Shown here: positions 33,820-43,033 of the stretch, piece after piece
Layout of the letters: every line of letters begins with the position of its first letter
How positions within the stretch are numbered: the first letter of the stretch is position 1
NCBI GenBank assembly: GCA_001769275.1
Contig: MEOQ01000043.1
Span: 33,210 to 97,209 of the forward strand
Source of the DNA: Bacteroidetes bacterium GWF2_43_63
Lineage (GTDB): Bacteria > Bacteroidota > Bacteroidia > Bacteroidales > DTU049
Length of the DNA: 64,000 bases
Direction of reading: 5' to 3'
Translations under genes and position numbers: made by a program
Notes under the pieces: model-generated
Databases searched by the model: none
The model's input: the letters and a program-made list of their open reading frames with translations, nothing else
What the model was told of the DNA's origin: nothing

Positions 33820-36795
33820 ATGAAAAGCATTTCCCTACAGGAACATATCAACCAAAGCCGGATTGCTGCTGCAGCTAATCGCGCCAAAGGAAACCGGCAC
33901 GGGCAAATCCTTTCCATGCTGTATTCCGATCCATATCATTTCATCGAGGAACTGATTCAGAACGCTGAAGATGCCATCGCCCGGCGAAAAGACAACACCC
34001 TGTTCGGATTTGTGAAAATCATCATCGATGACAATGGAATCTCATTCTTCCACAACGGTGATCCCTTCAGCGAAACCGACCTGATGGCCATCACCACATT
34101 TGCTTCAACTACCAAGAAAGGATTACCCGGAATTAATCAGATTGGAAAATTCGGTATTGGATTTCGCTCAGTATATGGAATTACCGACCTGCCCGAAATT
34201 CACAGCGGAAAACATCATTACCGGATTTCAGATTTTGAAGTGCTTGAAGAATGCGAACCTCGCTTTACTGAAGAATTTACTACTCACATTTTCCTCCCGT
34301 TCAAACCATCTGTCAGCGCGGATTTCAGAAATATGCTGAAAAAAAGAATTTGCGGATTGAATCCGGTTTTTCTTTTGTTTCTGAAACAAATAATGCAAAT
34401 TGAAATTGTGGCTGATGAAGAATCGGTTGTTTTCAGCGCCGAAACAGATAATAAAGAAAAAAACATACTGGTCAAAACAATTGTTTCCAACAAAAACGGC
34501 ATCAGAAAATCATCGCGCTATATTCTGTTTCAGCGCAGCAGCGGCCCCAATCGTCAGGCGGCCATTGCTTTCCCAATCGACGAGTCCGACCAGTTTATTC
34601 CTGAGATAATTCCTCAGGTCGCAGTATATTTTCCGACGCAATTCCATATTGCCCATTCCATCATTGTTCATGGCAGTTTCACAACAACGCCGAATCGCGA
34701 AAACATCCCTTTCTCCGAAGAATGGACGCCGGAAAATAATTCCGTATTAGCTGTTTTATCAGATCTGATGCGCATTTCGTTGCGGTCATTGCTCAGCAAC
34801 AAATTAATTACAACTGATTTCTGGAAACTGTTTTCGTGGAACAATACTTCGCCAGACCCGATATCAGCCTCGATTTCCGAATGTCTGAGCAAGTTTGTTG
34901 CTGAAGAAAAATGTCTGGCTGATGCCAGCGGCAAATTGCATACGGCATCCGGATTATGTGTCAGCGAAGATGGAAATTTATTTCACCTGCTTACATCAAA
35001 AGATATAGCAAGCATCTACAGTCGATTTGGATTCCTGCATCTAACTATCGCTGCCAACGACAACTTTGTTTCGTTTCTGCGAAAAGTGCACAAATTAAAA
35101 CTGGCAGATATCGATTCTTTCGCTTTTCATATTGCTGGTCGCGCTGAATTTTTACAAAAAAAACCACTCGGGTTTTATCCGGCATTTTATCGCTTTCTGT
35201 CTGAACATCCGCGTTTGTGGGATCTGACACACAAAGGCCGATATTACAATCTGCGCCACAAAGCAATCATTCCAGATAAAAGCAGACGTCTCACAGCGCC
35301 ATTTTCCGAAAACGAAAAACCGCAGATTTTTATTGGTAAAGCTGCCAACGGGTTTTCGGTCGTTCATCCGGAACTGGCTTCGGATGCCGATTGCATGAAC
35401 TTTTTCGCCATGCTTGGCATTCCCGATTTTGCACCGGGATTGACCGAGGCTGACATGCTTATGCGTCGTTTCAAAGAGAAGACGGCATCGGCCTGGTGGC
35501 GCAATCTGTTTGAACTTTATGTTTCTTCGGAAGTCAGCGTAAAAGAAAGAATCCGCGAAAAATTAAAGGATCTGAATTGCCTTCCGTGCATTGAATCACA
35601 AAGCGGAAACAAAGTTTTTGTAAAACCTTATCAGGCCATTATTCCGGATAAACAGCTAACGACATTTCTTTCGTTTCACAGATCATTATTTGTAAATCCG
35701 CAGCTGATCACGTTTTTAGCCACACATGATATTTCTGTTTCACGTTTCAATCATTTTCTGACTGAACTCGGTGTCAACAACGGACTAAAATTTATTGAAA
35801 CAGAAACCGCACTTGACGACAATCGTAAATCAGCGCTGAGAGCCGGTTTTGAGCAATTTCCCATTGTACGTGAAAGAGTCATTGACTGGACAATTGAAGG
35901 ACTCGACTCATTCCTTACGCATCCGACGCCCGCTGCGGCGGCGGCATTGTGGTTTCTGCTCGGCAAAGTCGATGAAAAATTCCGCAAAGCTTCCTACACC
36001 TTTGAATCGTATGTGCGGAGCGAAACCGTGCATTTTACTCCGGCTTATATTTCTCAACTGAAAATAGCACAATGGATATTTGATGAGCAGCTGAATCCCG
36101 CATCAACACAAGGGTTTTCAGCCAGTAAACTTCATAGCTGTTTTAATCAGGCCAGTCCTGAATCTATCTGGATGGCCGAAGAATTGGGAATGATCACCGA
36201 CCATATTTCTGCTGAAGAAAAAGAAATTCTTTCCGTCATCAGAAAACACAAGCTGAACGCAGGATCGCTGCAAGAGCTGATTAACAGTAATAATTCAGAC
36301 ATTGTCTTTTTTCAGTATCTGCCGTTGTCCGGAATTTCAGTAAACAATAAAAACGCAATCGAATCATCCTCCGCAAACCTGAAATCAATACTTGCCTCTT
36401 TACCATTTGCAACAAGGTCGTCGCAAAGCTGGGACCAATGCCTGTTTGAAGAAAAATCGCAAATTCTGAAAAATCATTTGCTTAGTTCTGTTCTATCAGA
36501 ATCGAAACGATTGCAACCTGTCATCGAAAATCCAGGCCACGTACAGATTCGACAGGATTTGCTGATTCTGACCCATTATTTTACAGGAGTCCGGCCTGCA
36601 GCTGGTGAGGCGATATTGATGCCCGCCACTTTTGCAACCCATATAAATGAGCGTCCGGAAAGATTGGACACGGGGTTGTATGTTTTCAATTTAAGCGACA
36701 ACACTTGTGTTGAAGTTGCTCCTGAAAATCTCAGCGATTTTCTGAAAAACAATACCCTTGCATTTATTAATTCAATGAAGCTGGCCAATGATTGA
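33820..36795 (+). CDS. Large sacsin-like GHKL ATPase protein
   Basis: 991 residues, cytosolic, no signal or membrane segment. The N-terminal 250 residues form a Bergerat-fold (Hsp90/histidine-kinase-like) ATPase. The N box EELIQNAEDA is at 43-52, G1 DDNGISFFHNG at 70-80, and the G2 loop GKFGIGFRSVYG at 109-120. VHGSFTTTPNRENIPFSEE further on resembles the second sacsin/NOV-type block. The remaining 650 residues carry no motif I recognise and no nuclease signature. It overlaps tilS by eight bases. Relatives occur in eukaryotic chaperones (sacsin) and in bacterial genomic islands, sometimes with defence genes. Its actual role is unknown. Confidence 0.75.
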   Translation: MKSISLQEHINQSRIAAAANRAKGNRHGQILSMLYSDPYHFIEELIQNAEDAIARRKDNTLFGFVKIIIDDNGISFFHNGDPFSETDLMAITTFASTTKKGLPGINQIGKFGIGFRSVYGITDLPEIHSGKHHYRISDFEVLEECEPRFTEEFTTHIFLPFKPSVSADFRNMLKKRICGLNPVFLLFLKQIMQIEIVADEESVVFSAETDNKEKNILVKTIVSNKNGIRKSSRYILFQRSSGPNRQAAIAFPIDESDQFIPEIIPQVAVYFPTQFHIAHSIIVHGSFTTTPNRENIPFSEEWTPENNSVLAVLSDLMRISLRSLLSNKLITTDFWKLFSWNNTSPDPISASISECLSKFVAEEKCLADASGKLHTASGLCVSEDGNLFHLLTSKDIASIYSRFGFLHLTIAANDNFVSFLRKVHKLKLADIDSFAFHIAGRAEFLQKKPLGFYPAFYRFLSEHPRLWDLTHKGRYYNLRHKAIIPDKSRRLTAPFSENEKPQIFIGKAANGFSVVHPELASDADCMNFFAMLGIPDFAPGLTEADMLMRRFKEKTASAWWRNLFELYVSSEVSVKERIREKLKDLNCLPCIESQSGNKVFVKPYQAIIPDKQLTTFLSFHRSLFVNPQLITFLATHDISVSRFNHFLTELGVNNGLKFIETETALDDNRKSALRAGFEQFPIVRERVIDWTIEGLDSFLTHPTPAAAAALWFLLGKVDEKFRKASYTFESYVRSETVHFTPAYISQLKIAQWIFDEQLNPASTQGFSASKLHSCFNQASPESIWMAEELGMITDHISAEEKEILSVIRKHKLNAGSLQELINSNNSDIVFFQYLPLSGISVNNKNAIESSSANLKSILASLPFATRSSQSWDQCLFEEKSQILKNHLLSSVLSESKRLQPVIENPGHVQIRQDLLILTHYFTGVRPAAGEAILMPATFATHINERPERLDTGLYVFNLSDNTCVEVAPENLSDFLKNNTLAFINSMKLAND

Positions 36796-38113
36796 ACTAC
36801 ATTCTTTCGAAGAACACCTGAGCAATCTTTGCCCTGAATTCCGCAATAAAAAATATTTGCTGGGCATCAGTGGTGGCATTGACAGCATGGTCATGCTGCA
36901 TCTGTTTCAGAATGCACAGTTGAATTTTGCAGTCGCACACTGCAATTTTCAGCTTCGGGGCGAAGAAAGTAACCGCGACATGAATTTTGTTTTCGATGCA
37001 GTGAAAGAAAATAAGTGCAGACTTTTTGAAACAAGATTTGAAACAAAAACATTTGCGCAGAAAAACCGGATGAACATTCAGGAAGCCGCGCGAAAACTGC
37101 GATACAACTTTTTTACGGAAACGGCGGCCAATAATGGATTTGACTATATCTGCACAGCACACAATCGCGACGACGTTGTTGAAACCCTCATCATGGGCCT
37201 GAACAGGCGCGGAAGTCTGACTACTTTGGCCGGCATCCGCGAAATTGAAAATCAGCTGCTGCGTCCGATGCTCGATTATTCAAGGGCCGAAATTCAGGAT
37301 TATGCAGCCCGCAACATGATTTCGCATGTCGAAGACAGTTCAAACATCAGCGACAAATACCTCCGCAATAAAATCCGCCATCATTTGATCCCATTGCTCG
37401 AAGAAATTATGCCTGGCTTCATTGAACGCGCTGCTGGTTCAGTTTCGTTTCTCCGCGATTATCAGAAATATTTTGCTTCGGCAACTGAAACCGAACTCGC
37501 AAAGTTCGGAGACCCGAACAAGGAAGGCCTTGATTTGCTGAATCTGATCCAACATCCTTCGGCAAACCTGCTGCTCATGCAGTTTTTGCTGGGTAATGGA
37601 TTTTTTCCGGCCGACGCTGCTGAAATCCTCAAAATCACCAATCATTCTGAGCCACGGGAGTTTCTGGCGCCAGAAAAAACACTGCATGTCCATCGGGGAA
37701 AAATGATTCTGAGAATGCAGGACACAACCGACGACACCCACATCTGGTATATCGACGAGGATCTCGACACCTCGATGCTTCCAATAAATCTGAAAGCTGA
37801 ATGGGTCGTAGTTAGCTCGGAAGACGAGGTAAAAACCGGAGTTAACACCGTATTTCTGAATCCCGATGAAATAATTTTTCCGCTTTTCGTCAGAAAATGG
37901 CAAGCCGGCGAACGCTTCATGCCCATGGGAATGTATCAGCAAAAAAAAATAGGCGATTTCTTCACTGATCTCAAAATCACTGTCGCAGAGCGCGATAGGG
38001 CCATGGTGTTACACAGTGGCTCTCGCATTGCCTGGCTGGTTGGCTACCGCGCCGATGAACGTTTCCGAATCCGAAGTTTTCCGTCGCAAGCACTTAAGTT
38101 GCAAATACTCTGA
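36788..38113 (+). CDS. tilS: tRNA(Ile)-lysidine synthase
   Basis: 441 residues. Converts C34 of the CAU-anticodon isoleucine tRNA to lysidine, which makes it read AUA. The PP-loop motif GISGGIDSMVMLH (about 26-38) binds ATP, and HNRDDVVETLIMGLNRRG and SNISDKYLRNKIRH are conserved substrate-binding regions. The C-terminal domain (about 355-441: FVRKWQAGERFMPMGM, KKIGDFFTDLKI) is the TilS-specific fold. Its ATG overlaps the stop of the sacsin-like gene (ATGATTGA), so translation of the two is coupled. tilS is essential, and the coupling to a sacsin-like gene is uncommon. Confidence 0.95.
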   Translation: MIELHSFEEHLSNLCPEFRNKKYLLGISGGIDSMVMLHLFQNAQLNFAVAHCNFQLRGEESNRDMNFVFDAVKENKCRLFETRFETKTFAQKNRMNIQEAARKLRYNFFTETAANNGFDYICTAHNRDDVVETLIMGLNRRGSLTTLAGIREIENQLLRPMLDYSRAEIQDYAARNMISHVEDSSNISDKYLRNKIRHHLIPLLEEIMPGFIERAAGSVSFLRDYQKYFASATETELAKFGDPNKEGLDLLNLIQHPSANLLLMQFLLGNGFFPADAAEILKITNHSEPREFLAPEKTLHVHRGKMILRMQDTTDDTHIWYIDEDLDTSMLPINLKAEWVVVSSEDEVKTGVNTVFLNPDEIIFPLFVRKWQAGERFMPMGMYQQKKIGDFFTDLKITVAERDRAMVLHSGSRIAWLVGYRADERFRIRSFPSQALKLQIL

Positions 38114-38130
38114 ACAATTTCTTAATTTTG
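38099..38130 (+). promoter_or_regulatory. Bacteroidota-type promoter of the DsbD gene
   Basis: TTG at 38099-38101 and TAATTTTG at 38123-38130 with a 21-base spacer. It overlaps the tilS 3' end and lies 28 bases before the ATG at 38158. Confidence 0.6.
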
Positions 38131-38157
38131 CTCCGTTATATATTTAAATTTCCAGAT

Positions 38158-40242
38158 ATGAATTTCCGCAGATTATTACTCACGCTGGCAGTACTTTTCA
38201 CAGTCGCTGCAACGCAGGCTCAGCTGGTAAAACCAGTTAAATGGGCTACTCGTGTTGATAAAGTTTCGGACACTGAAGCCAATGTTGTGCTCACCGCAAC
38301 CATCGATCAGGGCTGGCATTTGTACTCGCAGTACAATCCGGCAGGCGCTTCGTTGCCCATGGTTTTCACCATCACGCCTTCGAAAACTTTTGCTGCAGTC
38401 GGAAAAGTAGCAGAATATCCAAAGCCTACAGAATTCTATGAAGAAGTCTTTAAAGTAACCGAAAAATTCTGGACAGGAAAAGCATATTTCACACAAAGAA
38501 TAAAGGTATTATCGGATAAAACCTTTGATTTCGCGATCAGTCTCAGCGGGCAGGCCTGTCAGGAAGACGGTTTCTGCGTTCAGGTCGAAGATGACCTGGT
38601 CATAAAAATTGATGGCAGCCAATACAACAAGGAAAATCCGGTTGACACCACGGCCATTGCTGTTGTTGATTCAAATAAAGCAGAGACAGATACCAGCAAA
38701 ACTGAAACTGCAGTAATTTCACCCGATGGCGAAGATATTAATGGAGCAGGAACATCAATCTGGGGAGTCATTATCGAAGCTATTCTCTGGGGACTATTTG
38801 CGCTGCTCACGCCCTGCGTTTTCCCCATGGTTCCAATGACTGTTTCCTACTTTCTGAAAGGAAGTGAAAATAAGACCAAGAGCCGCTTCAACGCTTCAGT
38901 TTTCGGAATCAGCATTGTCACATTATACACCATCCCCATTGCCATTCTGATTGGAATCACCTATTTTATTGGCGGAGAAGCCATAACTGCCGATATTTTC
39001 AATTGGCTCAGTACACACTGGATTCCGAATATTCTCTTCTTCCTTATTTTTATGATTTTCGCAGCATCTTTCTTTGGTGCATTCGAAATAGTGATGCCAT
39101 CATGGGCCACATCCAAAGCCGATTCCAAAGCCGATAGCGGTGGTATTTTCGGTTCGTTTTTCATGGCGCTTACCCTTGTACTTGTCTCCTTCAGCTGCAC
39201 AGGACCTATTGTTGGAACCATTATCGTCAAGTCAACACAAGGTGCAATCTGGGAGCCCATCATTACTATGCTGGCCTTCTCTACCGCATTTGCACTGCCT
39301 TTCACGTTGTTTGCATTCTTCCCTTCATGGTTGAAGAATCTTCCAAAGTCAGGCGGCTGGCTCAACTCCGTAAAGGTTGTGCTTGGTTTTATTGAAGTTG
39401 CACTTGGTTTCAAATTCCTCAGCGTAGCCGATCAGGTCTATCATTGGGGCATTCTCGACCGCGAAACCTACCTCGCCATCTGGATTGTTACATTTACGTT
39501 ACTCGGCTTCTATCTTCTTGGAAAACTCAAATTCAAACACGACAGCGAAGTGAAATATGTCAGCGTGGGCCGGCTTGGAATGTCCATCGCGGTATTTGCA
39601 TTTGTTGTTTACATGATTCCTGGAATGTGGGGTGCGCCTTTGCGCGTTCTGTCAGGATATTTGCCTCCACAGCAGACCCTCGATTTCGATATGCCCCGAA
39701 TTGTACGCGAAGCAGCCATGCTGAATGGCGGCGGTAATGGCGAATCATCGAAACTCTGCGAAAAACCCAAATTTGAAGACATTCTGCCAGCTTTGCCGCA
39801 CGGCCTCGAAGGTTATCACGATTTCGACCAGGCATTGAAATGTGCAAAAGAACAAAACAAGCCCTTGTTTCTCGATTTCACGGGCCATGGCTGCGTCAAC
39901 TGCCGCGAAATGGAAGCCAATGTCTGGAGCTCACCGGAGGTCTTGAAACGCCTCAAAAACGATTTCATTGTAGTGGCTTTATATGTCGATGACAAAACCG
40001 AACTTCCCGAATCGGAATGGATCACATCGACCTACGACGGCAAAGTGAAAAAAACCATTGGCCGCAAATTTGCCGATCTGCAGGTAACCCGCTACGAGCA
40101 AAATGCCCAGCCCTATTACTGCCTCCTCGACACCAACGGAAAAGATCTGATTAAGCCCCGCGCCTACAATCTCGACGTTGATGCTTTTGTTGAATTTCTC
40201 GACAACGGATTGAAAGAATTCAAGGCGCGACAGGGGAAATAA
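38158..40242 (+). CDS. dsbD: Thiol:disulfide interchange protein DsbD
   Basis: 694 residues from the ATG at 38158; an in-frame TTG at 38128 overlaps the promoter and is not preferred. It passes electrons from cytoplasmic thioredoxin across the inner membrane to periplasmic proteins. Order of parts: signal peptide (AATQAQ), periplasmic alpha domain with the Cys pair in GQACQEDGFCVQ, an eight-segment CcdA-type core with LTPCVFPMVP (Cys about 220) and SFSCTGPIVG (Cys about 347). The C-terminal thioredoxin-like gamma domain carries CVNC (about 579-582) in GHGCVNCREM. All three Cys pairs are present, so it should be active. Confidence 0.92.
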   Translation: MNFRRLLLTLAVLFTVAATQAQLVKPVKWATRVDKVSDTEANVVLTATIDQGWHLYSQYNPAGASLPMVFTITPSKTFAAVGKVAEYPKPTEFYEEVFKVTEKFWTGKAYFTQRIKVLSDKTFDFAISLSGQACQEDGFCVQVEDDLVIKIDGSQYNKENPVDTTAIAVVDSNKAETDTSKTETAVISPDGEDINGAGTSIWGVIIEAILWGLFALLTPCVFPMVPMTVSYFLKGSENKTKSRFNASVFGISIVTLYTIPIAILIGITYFIGGEAITADIFNWLSTHWIPNILFFLIFMIFAASFFGAFEIVMPSWATSKADSKADSGGIFGSFFMALTLVLVSFSCTGPIVGTIIVKSTQGAIWEPIITMLAFSTAFALPFTLFAFFPSWLKNLPKSGGWLNSVKVVLGFIEVALGFKFLSVADQVYHWGILDRETYLAIWIVTFTLLGFYLLGKLKFKHDSEVKYVSVGRLGMSIAVFAFVVYMIPGMWGAPLRVLSGYLPPQQTLDFDMPRIVREAAMLNGGGNGESSKLCEKPKFEDILPALPHGLEGYHDFDQALKCAKEQNKPLFLDFTGHGCVNCREMEANVWSSPEVLKRLKNDFIVVALYVDDKTELPESEWITSTYDGKVKKTIGRKFADLQVTRYEQNAQPYYCLLDTNGKDLIKPRAYNLDVDAFVEFLDNGLKEFKARQGK

Positions 40243-40265
40243 AAATAATAGAAATGTCATTCTAA

Positions 40266-40288
40266 AGCAGGCTGCGGCCTGCTTTTTT
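40266..40288. terminator. Bidirectional terminator between dsbD and the LOG gene
   Basis: AGCAGGC-TGCG-GCCTGCT followed by seven T on the plus strand. The convergent gene on the minus strand ends at 40293. Confidence 0.8.
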
Positions 40289-40292
40289 GTGA

Positions 40293-40904
40293 TTAAAAAC
40301 TATTCCGCTCAATCAATTTCTCAATCCAGTTGGCAGGCGCCTGATAATCGATATTAATCAATTTTTCAAAAAGCTTTTCGGCGTCAACGTCCGAAACAAT
40401 GGCTTTAAGGTGATCTTCGCGCACAAATTTTTCTCGCACCGCATTCTGCATCATTGCAAGCAAGGGATCGTAATAATTTTTTGTATTGAGCAATCCGATG
40501 GGTTTCATCTGTAATCCAAGCTGCACAGCGGTCGCGACTTCAAACAATTCATCAAAAGTTCCGAATCCGCCTGGTAGTGCGATACATGCATCGGATTTTT
40601 CAAGAATGACATTTTTGCGTGTTGCCATCGAATCCGTTACAATCAGCTCTGAGAGCCCGTTGTGAACAACATTCTCCGACATAAAAAAAGATGGAACCAC
40701 GCCGGTGATATGCATTTTCAGTCGCAATGCCTCTTCGGCAACAACTCCCATCAAACCGGTACAGCCAGCTCCATAAATAATGGATATTCCGTGTGCATGC
40801 AGCACCCGCACCAGTTCTTCGGTCGCTTCGGAGTATCTCTTATCGGCACCAACTGAAGAGCCGCAGAAAATGGCAACTGATTTAATGTCTTTTTTCTCAT
40901 TCAT
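40293..40904 (-). CDS. LOG-family (TIGR00730) nucleotide 5'-monophosphate phosphoribohydrolase
   Basis: 203 residues from the ATG at 40904. An earlier in-frame ATG at 40946 adds an unconserved Cys-rich stretch and is not preferred, and a -7 box CAAAGATA (minus strand TATCTTTG, 40908-40915) fits the shorter start. Rossmann-type lysine-decarboxylase-like fold with the family motif PGGFGTFDELFE near residue 108; the start AIFCGSSVGADKRYSE and GAGCTGLMGVVAE also fit. Family members hydrolyse cytokinin or AMP ribosides (YgdH/PpnN, LOG); the substrate here is unproven. Confidence 0.88.
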   Translation of the reverse strand: MNEKKDIKSVAIFCGSSVGADKRYSEATEELVRVLHAHGISIIYGAGCTGLMGVVAEEALRLKMHITGVVPSFFMSENVVHNGLSELIVTDSMATRKNVILEKSDACIALPGGFGTFDELFEVATAVQLGLQMKPIGLLNTKNYYDPLLAMMQNAVREKFVREDHLKAIVSDVDAEKLFEKLINIDYQAPANWIEKLIERNSF

Positions 40905-40972
40905 GCTGCAAAGATAAGGATTGCAGTAAAAAAAATCATGCGGCAAATTAGGCCTTATGCCTATTTTATAAT

Positions 40973-40980
40973 TACTTTTG
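40973..40980 (+). promoter_or_regulatory. Putative -7 promoter box TACTTTTG of tRNA-Lys
   Basis: TAnnTTTG match ten bases before the tRNA-Lys acceptor stem; no clear TTG box. Confidence 0.4.
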
Positions 40981-40990
40981 CACTTACAAA

Positions 40991-41063
40991 CTCTTGGTAG
41001 CTCAGCTGGTAGAGCAATTGACTCTTAATCAATGGGTCGGGGGTTCGAATCCCCCCCGGGAGA
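40991..41063 (+). tRNA. tRNA-Lys (anticodon CTT)
   Basis: Acceptor CTCTTGG pairs with CCGGGAG through two G-T pairs, with discriminator A. The anticodon stem ATTGA/TCAAT surrounds the loop CTCTTAA, giving anticodon CTT. The T arm is GGGGG-TTCGAAT-CCCCC. A transcription terminator hairpin lies directly behind it. Confidence 0.95.
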
Positions 41064-41065
41064 CT

Positions 41066-41097
41066 AAAAGCCACTCTTTTTTAGGAGTGGCTTTTTT
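41066..41097 (+). terminator. Terminator after tRNA-Lys
   Basis: AAAAGCCACTC pairs with GAGTGGCTTTT, followed by T residues. Confidence 0.85.
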
Positions 41098-41114
41098 GTT
41101 TTACACAAAAATGA

Positions 41115-41265
41115 AACAATTACGATATTCCATCGTTCCGGCCGTTTGGAATTTATTATAGCCACCTCGGCCGGAATATGGAATCGTCGTAATAACTACA
41201 AAAACAACGATTCCATATCCTCCCGATCCTTTGTCTCTGTCGGACGATGGAATATTGTTTTTGAA
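41115..41265. mobile_element. MITE-like structured element, copy D (ends lost)
   Basis: Hairpin 1 pairs TTACGAT (41120-41126) with GTCGTAA (41185-41191), loop strands ATTCCATC and ATGGAATC, with an inner CGGCC stem. Hairpin 2 pairs CAAAAACAA with TTGTTTTTG, loop strands GATTCCAT and GATGGAAT. The four boxes are those of copy C. The terminal GGCTGTCTC-type inverted ends are missing, so only the structured core is left. It lies between tRNA-Lys and comF. Confidence 0.7.
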
Positions 41266-41319
41266 GAAGCTGTTGTTTGGTTAGCTACCAACCAATAATA
41301 GGCACGTTATTTCACTTCA

Positions 41320-42006
41320 TTATTTCGCAGGCGAAGCAATTCCGGCAATGCTCAGGCGAACGCCTTCGACCGCCAGCAGATGTTTGGCGCAGGCCTCAAT
41401 GGTCGCACCGGTTGTAATCACATCATCGACCAGCAGCACGTGTTTTCCCTGAATCTTTTCGGGATTTCTGACAGCAAACATGTCTTTCACATTCTGATAG
41501 CGGTCCCAACGATTTTTCTTTGTCTGTGTCTCAGTAAATTCAACGCGAACAAGCACATCTTCAATAATCTCAGTCGGAAAGCCCTGAATGAACCCATCGG
41601 CAATCACTTTACTTTGATTATAACCACGAATTCTCTGCTTTTTTGGATGCAAGGGAATTGGGATAACCGCATCAATATTGGCATATAGAGCCGATTCTGC
41701 AAGCATTTTTCCAAGCCGGCGACCAAAATAAACGCCGACCTCGGGTCGGTTTTTATATTTCAGCTGATGCATCATATGCTGTATCAATCCGCCTTTATCG
41801 TAAAAACACATGGCCGTTGCATTTTCAATTTGCAGCTTCCCGAAAAAGAGCTGAGCCACTGGATTGTCGCTGTAGGTATGATAATCTGTTTTCGCAATTT
41901 TTGATAGACAGGAAAGACAAATGGTCTTTTCACCACGCATGAGACTTTCACCGCAACCACAGCATAAATCAGGGTAAAACAACTGAAGGAGTGAGCCAAA
42001 AATCAT
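41320..42006 (-). CDS. comF: ComF-family phosphoribosyltransferase-like protein
   Basis: 228 residues. It starts with a zinc-ribbon-like Cys cluster (CCGCGESLMRGEKTICLSC). The body is a type I phosphoribosyltransferase fold with the PRPP-binding loop HVLLVDDVITTGATIEACA. ComF proteins take part in DNA uptake and processing in competent bacteria, and the family is widespread where competence is not known. The length and layout are typical. The gene diverges from a coiled-coil gene with its own promoter. Confidence 0.88.
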   Translation of the reverse strand: MIFGSLLQLFYPDLCCGCGESLMRGEKTICLSCLSKIAKTDYHTYSDNPVAQLFFGKLQIENATAMCFYDKGGLIQHMMHQLKYKNRPEVGVYFGRRLGKMLAESALYANIDAVIPIPLHPKKQRIRGYNQSKVIADGFIQGFPTEIIEDVLVRVEFTETQTKKNRWDRYQNVKDMFAVRNPEKIQGKHVLLVDDVITTGATIEACAKHLLAVEGVRLSIAGIASPAK

Positions 42007-42019
42007 GTATCAAATAAAT

Positions 42020-42052
42020 TTGCCTATTTTTCGTTCAAAAGTAATAAATTTG
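42020..42052 (+). promoter_or_regulatory. Bacteroidota-type promoter of the coiled-coil gene
   Basis: TTG at 42020-42022 and TAAATTTG at 42045-42052, spacer 22 bases, 28 bases before the ATG at 42080. Confidence 0.6.
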
Positions 42053-42079
42053 CACTTCATTTCACTAGTACAACGTTTT

Positions 42080-42985
42080 ATGGAAAACACAGATTCCCAG
42101 CAGAAAAAAAGCAGAACCTATAAGATCATCATAGGGCTGCAATTAATCATCATAGCAATACTTGCTGTTCTTCTTTTCACCACAAAATCAAGCGTCGATA
42201 CCGTCGTTCTTGAAAAGGAAAAATCGGTTCAAATGTCCGAAGAGTTACAGGTTGAACTTGACTCCCTGATGGCTGAACATGATAAAATCAAGAAAGAATA
42301 TGGCTATCTGAGCGATCAGCTTACCTCAAAAGACAGCACCATTTTGTCACAGGCCAAGGAAATTGAAACGCTGATCAATTCTCAGGCTGATTACCGTCGC
42401 ATCAAGAAAAAACTCGACGCGCTCAGGCAAATCACGCAGGGATATGTTGGTCAGATTGACAGTCTCTATCGGGTGAACCAGTCGCTAACGAACGAAAACA
42501 CAAAAATAAAAGGTGATCTGGACAATGCGAATAAAAAAGCCGACGATCTCACTAAAGAAAAGGATGATCTTTCAACAAAAATCAACGATGCTGCATACCT
42601 GAAAGGATATAATGTTACAGCAACCGGCTATAATATGAAATCAGGCACCAAGGAATCAATTACTGATCGTGCTCGCAAAGTTGAACTCATTCGTGTTTGT
42701 CTGACCATCGGCGAAAATCCGCTGGTGTCTGCAGGCCAGAAGGACGTTTATGTGCGCATTGCCCGTCCCGATAATATTATTCTCACTCAAGGCAGTTATT
42801 CATTCATTTATCAGGGACAGCGCATTCAATACACCTCAAAAACAGTTATCAACTACACTCAGAAATCATCTTCAGTTTGTATTGATTATCCGCGCGACAA
42901 CATTGATCTCCCCGTAGGAAAATACCACATTGCTGTCTTTGCCGATGATCACGAACTCGGCCAGTGCACCATCACGCTGCGATAA
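42080..42985 (+). CDS. Membrane-anchored coiled-coil protein
   Basis: 301 residues from the ATG at 42080; the in-frame ATG at 42005 lies upstream of the promoter and is not preferred. A basic start (QQKKSRTYK) and one membrane segment (about 14-32) are followed by a long charged coiled coil (about 45-185, heptad-like Leu/Lys/Glu). A globular C-terminal domain (about 190-301) shows beta-type pattern with SYSFIYQGQRIQYT. It is likely an inner-membrane protein with a periplasmic rod. I know similar proteins in other Bacteroidota, but no function. The 3' end shares a hairpin with recX. Confidence 0.75.
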   Translation: MENTDSQQKKSRTYKIIIGLQLIIIAILAVLLFTTKSSVDTVVLEKEKSVQMSEELQVELDSLMAEHDKIKKEYGYLSDQLTSKDSTILSQAKEIETLINSQADYRRIKKKLDALRQITQGYVGQIDSLYRVNQSLTNENTKIKGDLDNANKKADDLTKEKDDLSTKINDAAYLKGYNVTATGYNMKSGTKESITDRARKVELIRVCLTIGENPLVSAGQKDVYVRIARPDNIILTQGSYSFIYQGQRIQYTSKTVINYTQKSSSVCIDYPRDNIDLPVGKYHIAVFADDHELGQCTITLR

Positions 42986-43005
42986 AAAATATTTGCTGAT
43001 TTTTA

Positions 43006-43033
43006 AAAGGCTCAATCTTCAGGTTGGGCCTTT
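43006..43033. terminator. Bidirectional hairpin terminator
   Basis: AAAGGCTCAA pairs with TTGGGCCTTT (one G-T pair). It overlaps the last codons of recX and follows the coiled-coil gene. Confidence 0.6.

Noticed and set aside
33820..36795. Reading the sacsin-like ATPase as a complete antiphage defence system
   Set aside because: No nuclease, restriction or other effector gene is next to it, and the flanking genes are housekeeping. Only the possibility is recorded as a finding.
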